Positions 21,723 to 33,647 are shown, counted from the stretch's first letter. The stretch: DNA of 64,000 nt from Oncomelania hupensis (GCA_036898135.1 CM072514.1:79477322-79541321), one strand, 5' to 3'. The notes: a model not told the origin generated them from the letters alone. Made by a program: numbers and translations.

Positions 21723-22547
21723 TGGATCCTTTAATAGGATAACGGTTTTAAGCTAAGGCTCAAACTTCTAATCTTACAACCTGGAGTTAGAGGGAGGAGG
21801 AGTGGAAAAAAACAGAACACGATGGTTACTTGACTGTAGAAGATTGCGGAACCCATAAAAGACCCGTAAAGCTTATTTTAATGGCATCTTTTATAGCTTA
21901 GGTGTTGTCATCAGTTGTACTGTCTTTTAATTAATTTATTTAATCGTTCTTATATAGCGCTTTTACCTAGCTCAAGAGCGGCTCAAGGCGCTGGCCCGTT
22001 ATTGGATCTGACTGAATCGGCTCGAGGCGCCCTCTTGCTGACTTAGGGCACGTCGTCTGACGCTTTAGACAACTGAGGCTAATATTATTGTGGTCGACCG
22101 GGAATGTGGCGGAGACCAGACCTTTAGAGCTAGCTTGGAGTATTGGTACAGCTGGTGCTCATACGTCCAGGAAATAAGCGTCAGGAGCTTTAAAGTTCGT
22201 GCGGTGGAGTCCGAGCTTGGCACAGACTAGACCTCGATTTATACTCTCATCCGAAGGAGTACACTATTGTAAAATGCGTCTTCTTGTTATTGCAGTATGA
22301 CAACACTGTTCCTGCTCTTCAAATCTTGACGTGGTTTAAGTCTAATAAATTATATCATGGTACAAAATAACTCGTGACGCATACATGACCGTGGCACATG
22401 CTGGACTATGAAACCACAGCAGAGATCGCGACAGTTAGAGACTGAGGCAGCGGCAGTTTGTGACACACAGAGACGATGCCAAGAGAAAGATGGTTGTGCA
22501 TGATTCGTTACGAGGTCTACACTAGAGTGATCTTTCTCCACAACCTA
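21723..22547. other. Possible SINE remnant, otherwise no gene
   Basis: The stretch 21950-22100 contains 'tatagcgcttttacctagct', 'ctcaaggcgctggcc' and 'tctgacgctttagacaactg', resembling parts of the SINE at 5575-5848. No intact head or target duplication was found. Confidence 0.4.
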
Positions 22548-22598
22548 TCTTTCTGCGCTTTGAGCTGATGTCATTAGGAAAAAGCGCTATATAATATA

Positions 22599-22672
<74 letters not shown>
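22548..22672 (+). repeat. L2-like LINE 3' tail and (ATT)n
   Basis: 'gctgatgtcattaggaaaaa' followed by 'gcgctatata' and a TTA/ATT repeat. The same phrase ends the L2-like LINE at 29730-29850. A 5'-truncated LINE tail. Confidence 0.75.
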
Positions 22673-22673
<1 letters not shown>

Positions 22674-22702
22674 CATAGAAACCACGGTATGAGCCACTGA
22701 AA

Positions 22703-22770
22703 ACACACACACACACACACACCCACCCACACGCACACACACACACCCACACACACACTCACACACACTG
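22703..22770. repeat. (CA)n microsatellite
   Basis: CA repeat with CC and GC interruptions. Confidence 0.95.
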
Positions 22771-23479
22771 GTACTCAGTTGAATGATTTACGTAGGCTCC
22801 ACAGTGGATGGCTGAGACAAGCCGATGCATACCTCAGATCTCTCCACTAGTGGCTGTGCAAGTCTCCGGTGCGCTGTGCGCGCAGGCTGTAGTACATGGG
22901 AGACGACTTCAACTGTTCGTTTTGCAAGATCTTTATTGGTTTAAACAATGGTTTATTCAGTTAAATTTCGAATCTGACAAATACATAAATACGGTAACAG
23001 GAATACACAAAAGGCAAAGCTTAAGTGAGTGCATACCTGAGTTACAATAATCTGTGTCAGTTTAGGCGGAATAATTACATCATTGAGATACAAAATACAT
23101 TGCCATCAACACAAGAACAATAACAATGATAAGGAAAACATAATCATAAGCAACATACAAGTGAATTAAAAAGATATACACAAATGTAATAACAAATAAA
23201 AACAAAACAATTAGAAAAAGATAATGAAATAATAACAAAATAATAGCGAGAGATTCACTAGGAAACAGTTGCAGCAAGGAGTTTGCTGAAGGTAGGTAGG
23301 TACCACGGAAGAAACAAAAAAAAAAAAAAAAAAAAAAAAGATCTTTATTGACCTACGGCACGTCACTCCGTTAACTATTTCTGTTTTACTCGGCACAAAC
23401 AGAAAAGATGATACATGCGACAAATCTGTGTGTGTCATCTAAGACTGTATGAGAACGTTCGAAGGAGCAGCCAGAATGC
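22771..23479. other. No gene seen; A-rich tract inside
   Basis: A run of about 29 A residues at 23310-23339 could be the tail of an unidentified retroposed sequence on the plus strand. The phrase 'agatctttattg' occurs at about 22928 and 23339. No conserved frame. Confidence 0.4.
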
Positions 23480-23574
23480 TGCTGCTGCTGATGATGATGA
23501 TGATGGTGATGATGACGATGACGACGACAATGATGATCATAATGATGATTACGACGACGACGACGCCGACGACA

Positions 23575-23622
<48 letters not shown>

Positions 23623-23655
23623 GTGACGATGACGATGACGACGACGATGATCTGG
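23480..23655. repeat. (GAT/GAC)n microsatellite
   Basis: Imperfect trinucleotide array of GAT and GAC. The poly-Asp, poly-Met and poly-Ile frames are artefacts. Confidence 0.95.
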
Positions 23656-24477
23656 TTACGAGGCCTACTTGGGTGAAACCGCCGTGGCTGAATGACAGAC
23701 ATGACCTACGACGAAACAACGCACATTTAATACTGACATGATTGGGTATTAGTATCTATTTAGAACAGGAGAAGGTCAAGCAGTGAGGCAACTCTCACTG
23801 TGGATTTGAAAAAAGGATTTGTCATATTGAAACCTTTAAATTGAGCCACTTTAAAACACAGTTTCAGAAAGCTGGCCCTAGGAAAAGAGATCTTAACACC
23901 TCTCTTCTCACAACTGAAAGATTTACGGGCAAAAAACAAAAACAACAACACTATTCACAGAGACTATTCACAGAGAGGATGAAGGCAATTCACCGAAATT
24001 TCTATCGCTCGCGTCTTTAGGCCTTACTTATGCAGTTTCGCCAAGTTGGCGTCTGAAAGCAGGACGTCAATAAATGCTCGAGGAAGCGCTCGTCAGATGC
24101 ACACTCACCCTAAATCAATAGCGGAAGTTGCTGCTGCTACTGACATCATATCTATTTATGGGGTACAAAGACCAAAGATGCCACTGTACTGGAAAGCCAA
24201 AAAGAGCAAACGTCGATAGCATAATATAGAGTGTAATACAGCGAAATATAATAAGGAAGGTGTGGCTCTCTCTTTAAAAAACAAAACAATTCCAAGGCTT
24301 GGTTGACTTTTGGCGAAAACGGGTTTAGCCTAACACTGGCATTTACATATTAAACAATGATAAAGTGGGCTTTGGTTTTAAAAACCAATGTTTCCATTTC
24401 TGTTTTGGTTGGTTGGCTGGTTGTTTTGTTAACGTCTTCTTCACCGAGATGATAAGACGTAGGCGCGCACGTAGCCT
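23656..24477. other. No gene seen
   Basis: No conserved protein, RNA box or repeat recognised. Confidence 0.4.
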
Positions 24478-24617
24478 ACATACATACATACATACACGCA
24501 TGCATACATACATACATGCATACATATCTATACATACATACATACATACAAATATGCATAAATACATACAAACATGCATACATACATAATTACATACATA
24601 CATACATACATGCATGC
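24478..24617. repeat. (CATA)n microsatellite, left of the LTR insertion
   Basis: Degenerate CATA array. A matching array continues on the other side of the insertion at 26198-26242. Confidence 0.95.
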
Positions 24618-26197
24618 TGTCACAAAGAAAGGGGTTGGGGGGATGAGGATTAGCACTTAATCCCTCGCACTGTGTTGCCTCCCTTGTATAGGCCAACGTT
24701 GCGATGACATTCAAGGGAATAAGGCTGGGGGTTACTAAAGAATGAGAGACAGTCAAAAGGCCAGACGAGAAGAAGGTAGGCTAAACTAGGGAGAAATTCA
24801 AACAAGGGGAGTCCAGTAGATACAATATATAACTAGTCAATTTTATTAAGTGGAAGTAGGTCGTCTGAGTTGGATAATCTAAAGGATGAGTCACTGAATA
24901 TTGTCAATAATAGTTAGGAGTATCTTGGAGAGATTCTGGGCGGGCGGCTTTGGGAATGCTAGGGCGATTGAGGACTGATTTCATCACTGAGCAGGAGGAT
25001 ATCTGGATTGTTCGGGGTGGCTTAGCCAGAATGTCTTCGAATTGTGGTGGCCGCCGGATAGGAACTTAGCTTTGTTTTGCGTAGGGCGGTGGTTGTCTCA
25101 GGCTTCTGGATGGTCGGTGCTTCAAAGAGTTCTCGAAGTTAGCTTGGGGGCCAATGCGGGGCACTGGGTCACCTTCTTAGATAATGGCTTGATGGTGCAA
25201 TTTCCAGTGGCGATACAGGGGTGCGTTTCAGCCTACGTGGCTGGCTGATTGGCGAAACTTGGGAGGTACGCTTCACATTGACGCCCTGGGTTGTCAGGGT
25301 CGCCTGCAGCGGGTCTGGCGTCTTACAGCTGGTATAGGGCCGGTATGGTCGCCCTGATAGGAGCCCGTTCTGTAACGTAGTACAGACTCCAAATCAGCTA
25401 TGTACATATATCCTGGGTGCAGCGCCTGTTTGCGCACGTGCCCATCAGATTTTCAAACTTGGTCGGACCGGCCAGGAGTTGACCGGTTCGTACCAACAGT
25501 CCAACAATTGCAACCAAGGTTATGGGGCTTTTGTGGAGTTTACTGGCAGCTGCTGATATATAATAACTTCGGCGCCTTAAGATGGGGTGGCGGGCAACAG
25601 GGGCAGATATTTATACAGTGGGAACATGGGAGAAGCAAGTGGGGTAAATACAGGACACTGGGGGTTGTAGGCAAGGGGCTGTACTGGGGGACTTTAACCT
25701 ATGTGGTGGGACAGCATGGTATGGGGGATTTATACATGGGGCTAACAGGGAGCATACAAGTATAAATTCAAACATGGCATGTGTCATAATCAAGGCAGAT
25801 AATATATACAAGGAATAAATACATATCACAGCAACACATCAAGACAAAACCACAAACACGAACGTACATATCTACAGGACATACGAACATGTTGGGCGAT
25901 CGACGGGTGATGGGAGTGCTAAATGATATAAAGTAAATTTCCTCTCTTACCTTGACTAAGAACGGGTCGAATCCCAAGAGTACTGCCGAGGCTCAATGGA
26001 CACCGGGTGATGGGACGTGTCCGAGGCAGGCTGATGGGTGTTCGAAGGCTGAAGCCATGCGTCTGACACCGAGAATTGGCGTGTGGGAGCTTTTAGAGCG
26101 ATTTCCCGAGGGGCGGGGCTTAGACGGATTAGCCGGCGTGCGGGGGAATGATGACTGTGCGCAGCCAGCGTCAGAGCTAGGTCGTCCGTTCGTCACA
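24618..26197. mobile_element. Candidate solo LTR, 1.58 kb
   Basis: Begins TGTCACAAAG and ends TTCGTCACA (TG...CA), with CATGC duplicated at 24613-24617 and 26198-26202. It splits a CATA microsatellite. Composition is GC-richer than its surroundings. The open frame at 25400-25765 has no recognisable domain. Orientation and superfamily are not set. A long DNA transposon with short ends is possible but less likely. Confidence 0.6.
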
Positions 26198-26242
26198 CAT
26201 GCATACATACATACATACATACATACATACATACATACATAC
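26198..26242. repeat. (CATA)n microsatellite, right of the LTR insertion
   Basis: Continuation of the array at 24478-24617. Confidence 0.93.
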
Positions 26243-26904
26243 AAATTACCTAATTATATCAACTGAGCACTGGAGAATCAATCAAAGCTTTAGCAAATCT
26301 AACGTTTACACCAAAGCTTGTTATTAATTGAATCGAGACTATGAACAACAATTGGCAAAAATGAATGGACGAATATCACTGCATTGAAGTAATAAATGTT
26401 TCAGAGAAACACATTCACCCCATATGCAATTCTGTTTTGAGTGATTTTCCATGTTTAACGGTACACCGATACCACAGCCATTTGACCTTTGACCCTATTT
26501 CTGAATGAAGCAAGCAGCTTCGAGAGTGCATCTTTAGTTCCAAAAAGTTCTCTTTTTTTTTTGTGTAAACGTGACTTTTTCGTTTTTTTTTAAATTTAAG
26601 TTTTTAATTTTTTTTTTAAAAGTGGGGCAACACTGAACGGTAAAAGGATCAGCCCGGAGTCAAAGGGTCAAAGTAGGTCCTTTCAATATTAACAGAAAAA
26701 AAGTTTTAAAAATTTCCAAATTTAAAAGACTTCCCCAGGGTCAAGCATTACAGCATAAAAAATAACTGCCTTACCAAAGTTTAAATGGTTTTGGATTTTT
26801 TTAAAAGTTCGCTTCAACGGGACAAATAGGGTAATTCGAAAGAACCAAAGCACGGTTGAGAGTTTATACTTACTCTTTTTTGTTTGACTTTAAAAAAGGC
26901 TTAA
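26243..26904. other. No gene seen
   Basis: T-rich and A-rich runs; nothing recognised. Confidence 0.45.
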
Positions 26905-26905
26905 A

Positions 26906-26985
<80 letters not shown>
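26905..26985. repeat. (ATT)n microsatellite
   Basis: Perfect ATT array. The polyleucine frame over it is an artefact. Confidence 0.97.
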
Positions 26986-27530
26986 GCTCTATATCGATTA
27001 TCACTTTATATATTAACAGTTATTTATTCCACAGGAATCGAGTTTTGCAGTTTAGAAAGAGCGAGCTATTTCCAGCCTTATTTGTGCTGTTTGGCTTTCC
27101 AAACAAATCGGGGTAACAAGCTTGTAATAAAAGAAAAATATAGCAATGACGTCAGTGTTGAACTGTTAATGCTATAGCAGAGCCTGCTTTGGTTCATCAT
27201 TAGAGACTAGTTCCAGTACAAACTGGGGGTCTGAGATCTATAATAGTATATAAGTCTGTTATTATATTTCAAGCTTGCTGTGTCCGGGGACTTAAATCTA
27301 TCTACTGAACTGAACTGAACTTCAAGCAAGGACTACTAATTTCAAGCTATAGTTATAATGATAGTAAGAAGATGCCGCCATCAGCAATTTCTGATGCTCC
27401 GATTAGGGTTCAGCAGCTGTGCGATCCTTGTTAAGTGTGAGTCTATGTCACATAAGTAAGACTCACACAGCGTAAGCTATCTACCGCATTGCTATCGAGA
27501 ACCCGCTACAGCCGCCCAGCTTGAGTTATG
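26986..27530. other. No gene seen
   Basis: No conserved frame. A 'ctgaactgaactgaac' short tandem lies at about 27304-27320. Confidence 0.45.
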
Positions 27531-27540
27531 CTCCTGAGCT

Positions 27541-27776
27541 GAATGAACATTGAGGTTTAACGTCTACACCCACCATTGGCGATATGGCAGACGGGGATAA
27601 CCATCCCAGGGAAAGAGGGGTAGGGATCTGAATCAACACTGAACCACCAAAGCAATCATACTGCTAAAATGGACAGTAAAAATTGCCACCTTTTATATCG
27701 CCCACCACGGGATTCGAACCTGGGTCATCGGTGTGCCAGGCGAACGCTCTACCAATTGAGCTACGGCGGTGGGCGT
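27541..27776 (-). mobile_element. tRNA-derived SINE with 10-base target duplication
   Basis: CTCCTGAGCT flanks it exactly (27531-27540 and 27777-27786). On minus it starts gcccaccgccgtagctcaat, with A box (TAGCTCAATTGG), Ala-like loop CTGGCAC and perfect B box (GGTTCGAATCC). The anticodon stem does not pair, so it is a SINE, not a tRNA gene. The body ends 'aatgttcattc'. Confidence 0.9.
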
Positions 27777-27839
27777 CTCCTGAGCTCTATTTATTTATTT
27801 ATTTATTTAATCAGTTTATACTCATAAATATGCTTTATA

Positions 27840-28224
27840 TAGGCCGTAGACACTGCGCTCTTGTTTCATCTCTGCTCCAACATGTTCAGAACTCAGCTGC
27901 TCGTCTGGTTCTCAAAATGAAAAAAACAAATCTGATCAAATCATACCCCTCCTACATTCTCTCCACTGGCTTCCTGTATCTCAGAGGATTATCTACAAAA
28001 TATACTTTCTGTTACAAGTGCGTCCACGGATTAGCCCCTTTCTACCTCACCCAGAACATTCACTTCTACAAGCCATCTAGAAATCTTCGTTCTTCCTCTG
28101 ACACCGTCTTGCTACAAATACCTCGCTACAAATTCTCCTCTACAGGCTGTCGATCCTTCTCAGTGCTTGGTCCTTCAACTGGGAATTCTCTTCCCCTCCC
28201 TCTCTCTCCCTCCCTCTCTCTCTC

Positions 28225-28260
<36 letters not shown>

Positions 28261-28533
28261 GTTCTCTGCAGTTCTCCGAACATACCATTTTCAAGTCCAA
28301 CTTGAAAACTCATCTCTTCCTTAAAAATGTCTGAACCCGTCTCCTATCTCCAGCATCATTTCTTCTTTTCTGATTCAAACCACCACTGTCACACCGCACG
28401 TCCACCAGTCCTCTCATTCCTTAGCTGCTCTCCTCCTCCCCCGTCTTTTTTTTTATTGTACTTGTAAATATTATTTTTCATGTTTGTATTATGTCTTTTC
28501 ATAATTTATTAGTGTATCGTTTTTGTTTAACTT
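27840..28533 (+). pseudogene. L2-like LINE, C-terminal part and 3' UTR
   Basis: Readable peptide: LLQHVQNSAARLVLKMKKT, FCYKCVHGLAPFYLT, FYKPSRNLRSSSDTVLLQIP and GCRSFSVLGPSTGNSLPLPL, the conserved end of L2/CR1-like ORF2. A CT microsatellite has expanded at 28195-28260 inside the frame. An RTE-like copy interrupts the 3' UTR at 28544; the LINE resumes at 29674. Confidence 0.8.
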
Positions 28534-28543
28534 CTTTTCGGAT

Positions 28544-29673
28544 CGAACGAACGAATCCGTTCGATCCATGTGTTCGTAGATTTCAAAAAGGCGTTTGACC
28601 GAGTCTGGCATGCAGCTCTGTGGGCAACCATGAGAGTGTACAACATCAGCCCTAAAATTATTGAAGTCATCAAAAGCCTGTATGACAAGGCTACCAGTGC
28701 AGTCCTCCACAACAGCGCCATCGGAAACTGGTTCAGATCAACAATCCGTGTGCGTCACGGATGCCTACTCTCTCCAACACTCTTCAACATCTTCCTAGAG
28801 CGCATCATGTCAGATGCCCTTGCAGATCACGATGGCACACTTCAGCATAGGGGGAAGAGCAATCTCCAACCTTCGTTTTGCGGATGACATTGATGGATTG
28901 GCTGGAGAGGAACAAGAACTTGAACAGCTGGTACAGAGGCTTGACACCACCTCCAGAGCCTATGGAATGGAAATTAGTGCAGAGAAGACCAAAATGATGA
29001 CCAATGGCATCAGCACAGACATCAAAGTCCAAGGCCAATCCCTCAACACAGTGCATAGCTTCAAATATTTAGGAGCCATTGTATCAGACAATGGGTCCCG
29101 ACAGGAAGTCCTTTCCAGGATCGCACAAACAACTGCTGCCCTGGCGAGGTTGAAGCCCATTTGGAAAGACATGACCATCAGTCTACATTCCAAAGTAAGG
29201 CTGCTGCGCTCCCTTGTCATTTCCATCTTCCTATATGCTTGCGAAATATGGACCCTCACAGCAGATCTACAACGAAGAATACAAAGCATGGAGATGAGGT
29301 GCTACAGAAGTCTTCTGGGCATTTCCTATACCCAGCACATCACCAACAACGAAGTCCGACAGACCATCACACAAGCCATTGGACAACACGATGACCTGCT
29401 CACAGTGGTGAAAAAACGGAAACTCCGATGGTATGGCCACGTCACCAGATCATCAGGTCTTGCAAAGACCATCCTGCAAGGCACAGTGCAAGGAGGTAGA
29501 AGAAGAGGGAGACCGAAAAAGATGTGGGAGGACAACATTCGATAATGGACTGGTTTGACACTGAGCGAAACAATCAGGGTTGCTGAGGACAGAGAAAGAT
29601 GGAGTACGCTGGTTAAACGATCATCTGTTGTGCCCCTACGACCTCCGAGTTATGGGATAGGATAGGATAGGAT
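28544..29673 (+). mobile_element. RTE-like LINE, 5'-truncated copy with 10-base TSD
   Basis: CTTTTCGGAT flanks it (28534-28543 and 29674-29683). It covers RT from VDFKKAFDRVW to the C-terminus. A frameshift near 28840 separates the VRHGCLLSP block from NLRFADDIDGLAGEE (intact FADD). Then come RRIQSMEMRCYRSLLGISYT, LRWYGHVTRSSGLAKTILQG, GGRRRGRPKKMWEDNIR, a stop near 29544 and a (GGATA)n tail. Same family as the minus-strand copy at 54940-57960. Confidence 0.9.
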
Positions 29674-29770
29674 CTTTTCGGATGTATTTTGGATGTTAAT
29701 ATTAAGTATAAATGCATGACAACTGAGCTTTGAACTGATGTCATTAGGAAAAAGCGCTATATAAATACCC

Positions 29771-29850
<80 letters not shown>
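29674..29850 (+). mobile_element. L2-like LINE 3' end resumed, with (ATT)n tail
   Basis: Continues the LINE at 27840-28533. Ends 'ttaggaaaaagcgctatata' followed by an ATT array. Confidence 0.8.
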
Positions 29851-29851
<1 letters not shown>

Positions 29852-29943
29852 TGCTATCAGTATCCGCTTGCTAAATTAGTCAGGTTCGTTATGTCTTGAT
29901 TTATATATAACTTCGTGGGAGTTTTGTGGAGAGTTTGAAAACG

Positions 29944-31407
29944 TGACCCTCCACCACGGGATGAGTCGTATTGCGCCTCAGTCCATTCCGAGCAATCACT
30001 GAAAATAGGTGCAGGGGGTGTGGGTTGTCGGTTTGGAGATTTTAGGTGTTGCTGATTCTTTAATCATTTATCTACGTGTTTCCGTTGGAATTTCGCTAAA
30101 ATTCACTTCTAAAAGTATTATAAATGTGTTTTAAAAGCACCACCTATCCCGTTTTGGTGAGAAAATCTTGCCAAAACCACTTCTTTTGAACAACCTGTCC
30201 TCCCTATGCTTTTCGAGTCGACCCGACGTACTATGCACCGATTGAAAGGTCTTTGTCTCAGCTTTTAAACTATGTAGAATACGATTGGTTGATTCGAAAT
30301 AGAAAGCTAAAACGATAGGCTAAAAATAATAGTTCTCCGGGAATGCCCCTGTAAACAAATCATCACCATGTAGGGGAAGCTCGCTCCACGATTGGCTCAT
30401 ATCTGCGCGTGACGTCAACCAACCAACCAGCAGGAAGGTAATTAAAATTTTGCAACATGGCTGCTCGTGGTGTCTCCGAAGCTTTCGTCGCAAAAGCGTT
30501 GAATTCGGCCAGAGATGCAAATATTACAGACCAAAAAGATTCAGAAGAATTAGAAAGTCTGATAAGAGAGTATTTTACATCTCTAGAATTGGAAGATACC
30601 GGTGATTTAAGCGAGGACGAGGAGAAAAGTGATGATGAAGTGAGTGGTGGTGTCGAAAGTGATTGTGATGGTGTAGGCCTAGAACACGAAGAGGAAACTA
30701 GTGACACAGACAACGAAATGCATCATTTAATTTTATTTTTATTTTTTGGGGTATCAGAAACTTAAAGCTTTATCTGCTTGGAAAAGAACTAAAATTGTAT
30801 GTCTCTTGGTAAACATTAATTTAGGATAATTTCATGGTGGCTTGTGATTAAAATCACCCACCCCCACCCCCTGCCCCCCGCCTCCTGAAAAAATTAAACA
30901 ATTTTTAGACCACATACTTTTTTATTTTATGCTGCTATTTCATACAAATTGTTGACATTTGCTCATTTGTAATGATTTTAATATTGTTATGAATAAAATT
31001 ATTATAGTAGTAGCAATCGGCCTGCATAAAAATGTTAACTAAGTAAAACATGCATTTTAACATGTATTTTAAAAAAGTGTACAAATAAAAGTACTTCATA
31101 CTTTCAAATGAAAATGTGTGTGTGTGTTGCTAATGCTGTGCTAGATTACAGTGCAAAATTTCATTAAGATCCATGCATGGTTGCTAAGGACATTACTGTT
31201 TTAAAGTTTGTAAACACAAATTTCGAGATTTCTCAGAATCGCGTTTTTGAGGGGGGGCAAAGTAAAAAGCATGTAGCTCCGAGACTATTCGTCGGATTTT
31301 CAAACGGTTTTTTCCATTGAAATTGGCATTCAAAATACTTTATGATAGCACAAATAACTCAAAATGACCCAGAGGCACAATAAGACTCAAACCGTGGTGG
31401 AGGGTCA
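29944..31407. mobile_element. Second TIR element nested in the left arm
   Basis: Starts TGACCCTCCACCACGG and ends with the exact inverse at 31392-31407. The similarity continues inward with changes (GAGTCGTATTGCGCCTC versus GAGTCTTATTGTGCCTC). No clear target duplication. It carries the small acidic ORF at 30457-30765 and GC-poor flanks. Superfamily unknown. Confidence 0.7.
30457..30765 (+). CDS. Acidic 102-residue ORF inside a TIR element, function unknown
   Basis: Starts MAARGVSEAFVAKALNSARD and continues to a very acidic Ser/Asp/Glu region (DLSEDEEKSDDE, EEETSDTDNE) by residue 85. The last 12 residues are hydrophobic and probably fortuitous, so the real frame may splice out near residue 88. 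It resembles the acidic N-terminus of some transposases, but no catalytic domain follows in the window. The CAACATGG start context is good. It may be a remnant first exon of the nested element's own gene. Confidence 0.45.
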   Translation: MAARGVSEAFVAKALNSARDANITDQKDSEELESLIREYFTSLELEDTGDLSEDEEKSDDEVSGGVESDCDGVGLEHEEETSDTDNEMHHLILFLFFGVSET

Positions 31408-31640
31408 TTAGCAATAAGAAAAACAATGTTTCCATTTTCCCCGAGTCGTATTTTGGCCGCCATCTTGGATTTTACAAAATGGCTGCCGGCAAAGAAGGTT
31501 TTCGTCAAAATCTGGGCTTTTAAGTGACATAGAAAAATAATTGTGACCGCCAAACCACCATTTTAAGGGCTAAGGAATCCAGTGGTATCAAAATAAACAA
31601 GTATTGATCTTGGGGATCATTAATACCCCCTGACAAAACC
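31408..31640. repeat. Inner block of the left long inverted repeat
   Basis: Inverted match to 33648-33880, including the phrases 'ccgccatcttggattttaca', 'aatggctgccggcaaagaag' and 'gatcttggggatcattaata'. Confidence 0.9.
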
Positions 31641-33471
31641 AGAAAGCATCATGACCTTGGGTCAAGTGCAGTCAAGAAACAGCATCATGTTATCGACAAG
31701 ACAAAAGAAGCGATTCTGCAACATGGAAACCCATTTGCTGTTGCAGGTGACAAGTTGCACAATATAATCACTCATGCCTACATCCCTGATGAGTATGTAC
31801 CAATGATCCTGAATGCAGATGAGACTGGTCAAAAGCTTTATGAAGACTACGTGTCGGAGCGAATCAATGGAGATGTTAGTCTATGGGCACCTGTAAAAAA
31901 GGAAAACAACAAGATGTTTAAGTCGGGAAACAAGAAAACCACAATAAAACTTCGAGACGAGACTGTGGATCTTAAAGAGACCAAAGACTTGTATGGCAGA
32001 CTGATGGTCTTGGCAAGGTCCAACAGAGACATAAACCAGAAAGAGGCCATTGGAAACTACGAATTCACTCTGACACCAAGAGTCTGTTTTGCTCCAGATG
32101 GTACAATCCTGCCATGCCTGGATAAATCGAAGCTGATAAACCTCCTGAACAAGTTGGCAGCAGCAGAAAATTTCCCGGAAGATCCGCAGCCGGAATATGG
32201 GATGGATACCAGATTAGATGCTCTAAGTCGCAAGATAGCTCTAGTAGATGGAATGGTTCTTCTACAGAAGATGGCCAAGAAACCAGCAACGATACTGACA
32301 GTCGAAGATCTCAGTTACTTCTTCAACGACAAACTTATGTCTCTCACAGTAGATTATGATGAAATCATCCTTGTTTTTGATACATACAGGGAAGATTCAC
32401 TGAAGAGTGCTACCAGGGATAAAAGAAAGCAAGGAAAAGCACCCATTCAGTATCAGGTCAGAGATGACACAAGCATAAAACACATTCCAATGAGCAGGTT
32501 CCTTTCACATGACAAGACAAAAAATGATCTGACCAACTATCTTGCTGCAAAAACTCTACAGTACAACAATTCATCACAAAAACTGGTCATCACTTGCTCT
32601 TCAGGGCATACCAAGAGCAACAAAGACTTGATTTTCGAAGACAACAATCACGAAGAAGCAGACACACTGTTGATCTACCAGGCTGTCCTGGCTTCACATC
32701 GAAACCCACCGGATGCAAAAATGGTTTTCTTCTCCCCAGATACCGATGTTCTGGTGTTAGCTTTAGCTAACTATGACCTCATGTTGAAGAACACGTCGAT
32801 TTCCATGGTCTCTGGATTTATGGAGATAAAGCCAATCTGGACAGTCCTAGGGGCCGAAAGAGCAAAGGCTTTGCCAGCCTTTCATGCCTTCACTGGCGCT
32901 GACAACACTGGGAGATTCTCTTGTATAGGAAAAGCAACGTGGTTGCAAGCTTATTTGAAGGCAGCTCCAGATGTAATCAGTTCTCTGCAGATGCTTTCAA
33001 CAGAGGCAGAAGTGACGGAAACTATGTTGTCCACTCTGGCTAGCTTCGTCTGTCAAGCCTACTGCCCCAAAGGCATCTATATCAAGAATATATCCGAACT
33101 GCGATGGCATCTATTTTGAAAGCAAATGGCAGAAAGTGACAAGCTACCTCCTACACTTGGAGCTCTTAAACAACATATCCAGACAATCCATATCCAAGCC
33201 ACAGTCTGGGGACAGGCCACTATTGCTGTGCAGAATCCTCTGGATCCCCTGCAGAATGGCTACCAAAAGGAGTCCGATGGCCAGCTGAAACCAACCATGA
33301 CAAATGACCTTCCAGCTCCGAAGGCCATCATTGAGATGGTTAGCTGTAAATGCAAAACAGACTGTTCTTCTACCAGATGTTCTTGCAGAACAAAAAAGTT
33401 ATCCTGCACCGATCTGTGCTAGTGTGGCAGTGAGTGCCATGACGATGAGGACACACACAACATGTATGAAA
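31641..33471 (+). pseudogene. PIN-like nuclease-type protein with CXC tail, broken
   Basis: The frame is open from the inner edge of the left TIR (HHDLGSSAVKKQHHVIDK) with no start ATG, so the N-terminus is missing. Motifs: NADETGQKLYEDYV, HEEADTLLIYQAVL, FFSPDTDVLVLALANYD and FTGADNTGRFSCIGKATW. These Asp/Glu-rich blocks (EADT, SPDTDV, G[AC]D) recall PIN/FEN-like nuclease folds in repeat-associated proteins of many invertebrates. A TGA at 33117 interrupts RWHLF-KQMAESDK, and a TAG at 33420 interrupts a Cys-rich CXC (tesmin-like) segment, VSCKCKTDCSSTRCSCRTKK. Two stops and no start mark a pseudogene. Natural function unknown. Confidence 0.65.
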
Positions 33472-33472
33472 C

Positions 33473-33531
<59 letters not shown>
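33472..33531. repeat. (GAT)n microsatellite
   Basis: Twenty GAT units right after the CXC region; would read as polyAsp in the protein frame. Confidence 0.97.
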
Positions 33532-33647
33532 GTAACGATCTGTAATGACTCTTAGGTTGCCTATTATTCTTATTACCATTTTGTTATTATTAAAAAGATT
33601 ATACCCATTTCTGTCAAGAGAACCATTAGCTGTTTGTCTGTCTGTGT

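Noticed and set aside
25400..25765. 121-codon open frame in the solo LTR candidate
   Set aside because: No recognisable motif; the GC-rich composition makes long chance frames likely.
27702..27776. tRNA-Ala-like sequence on minus
   Set aside because: Stems do not form a standard cloverleaf and it is the head of a SINE with its own target duplication.
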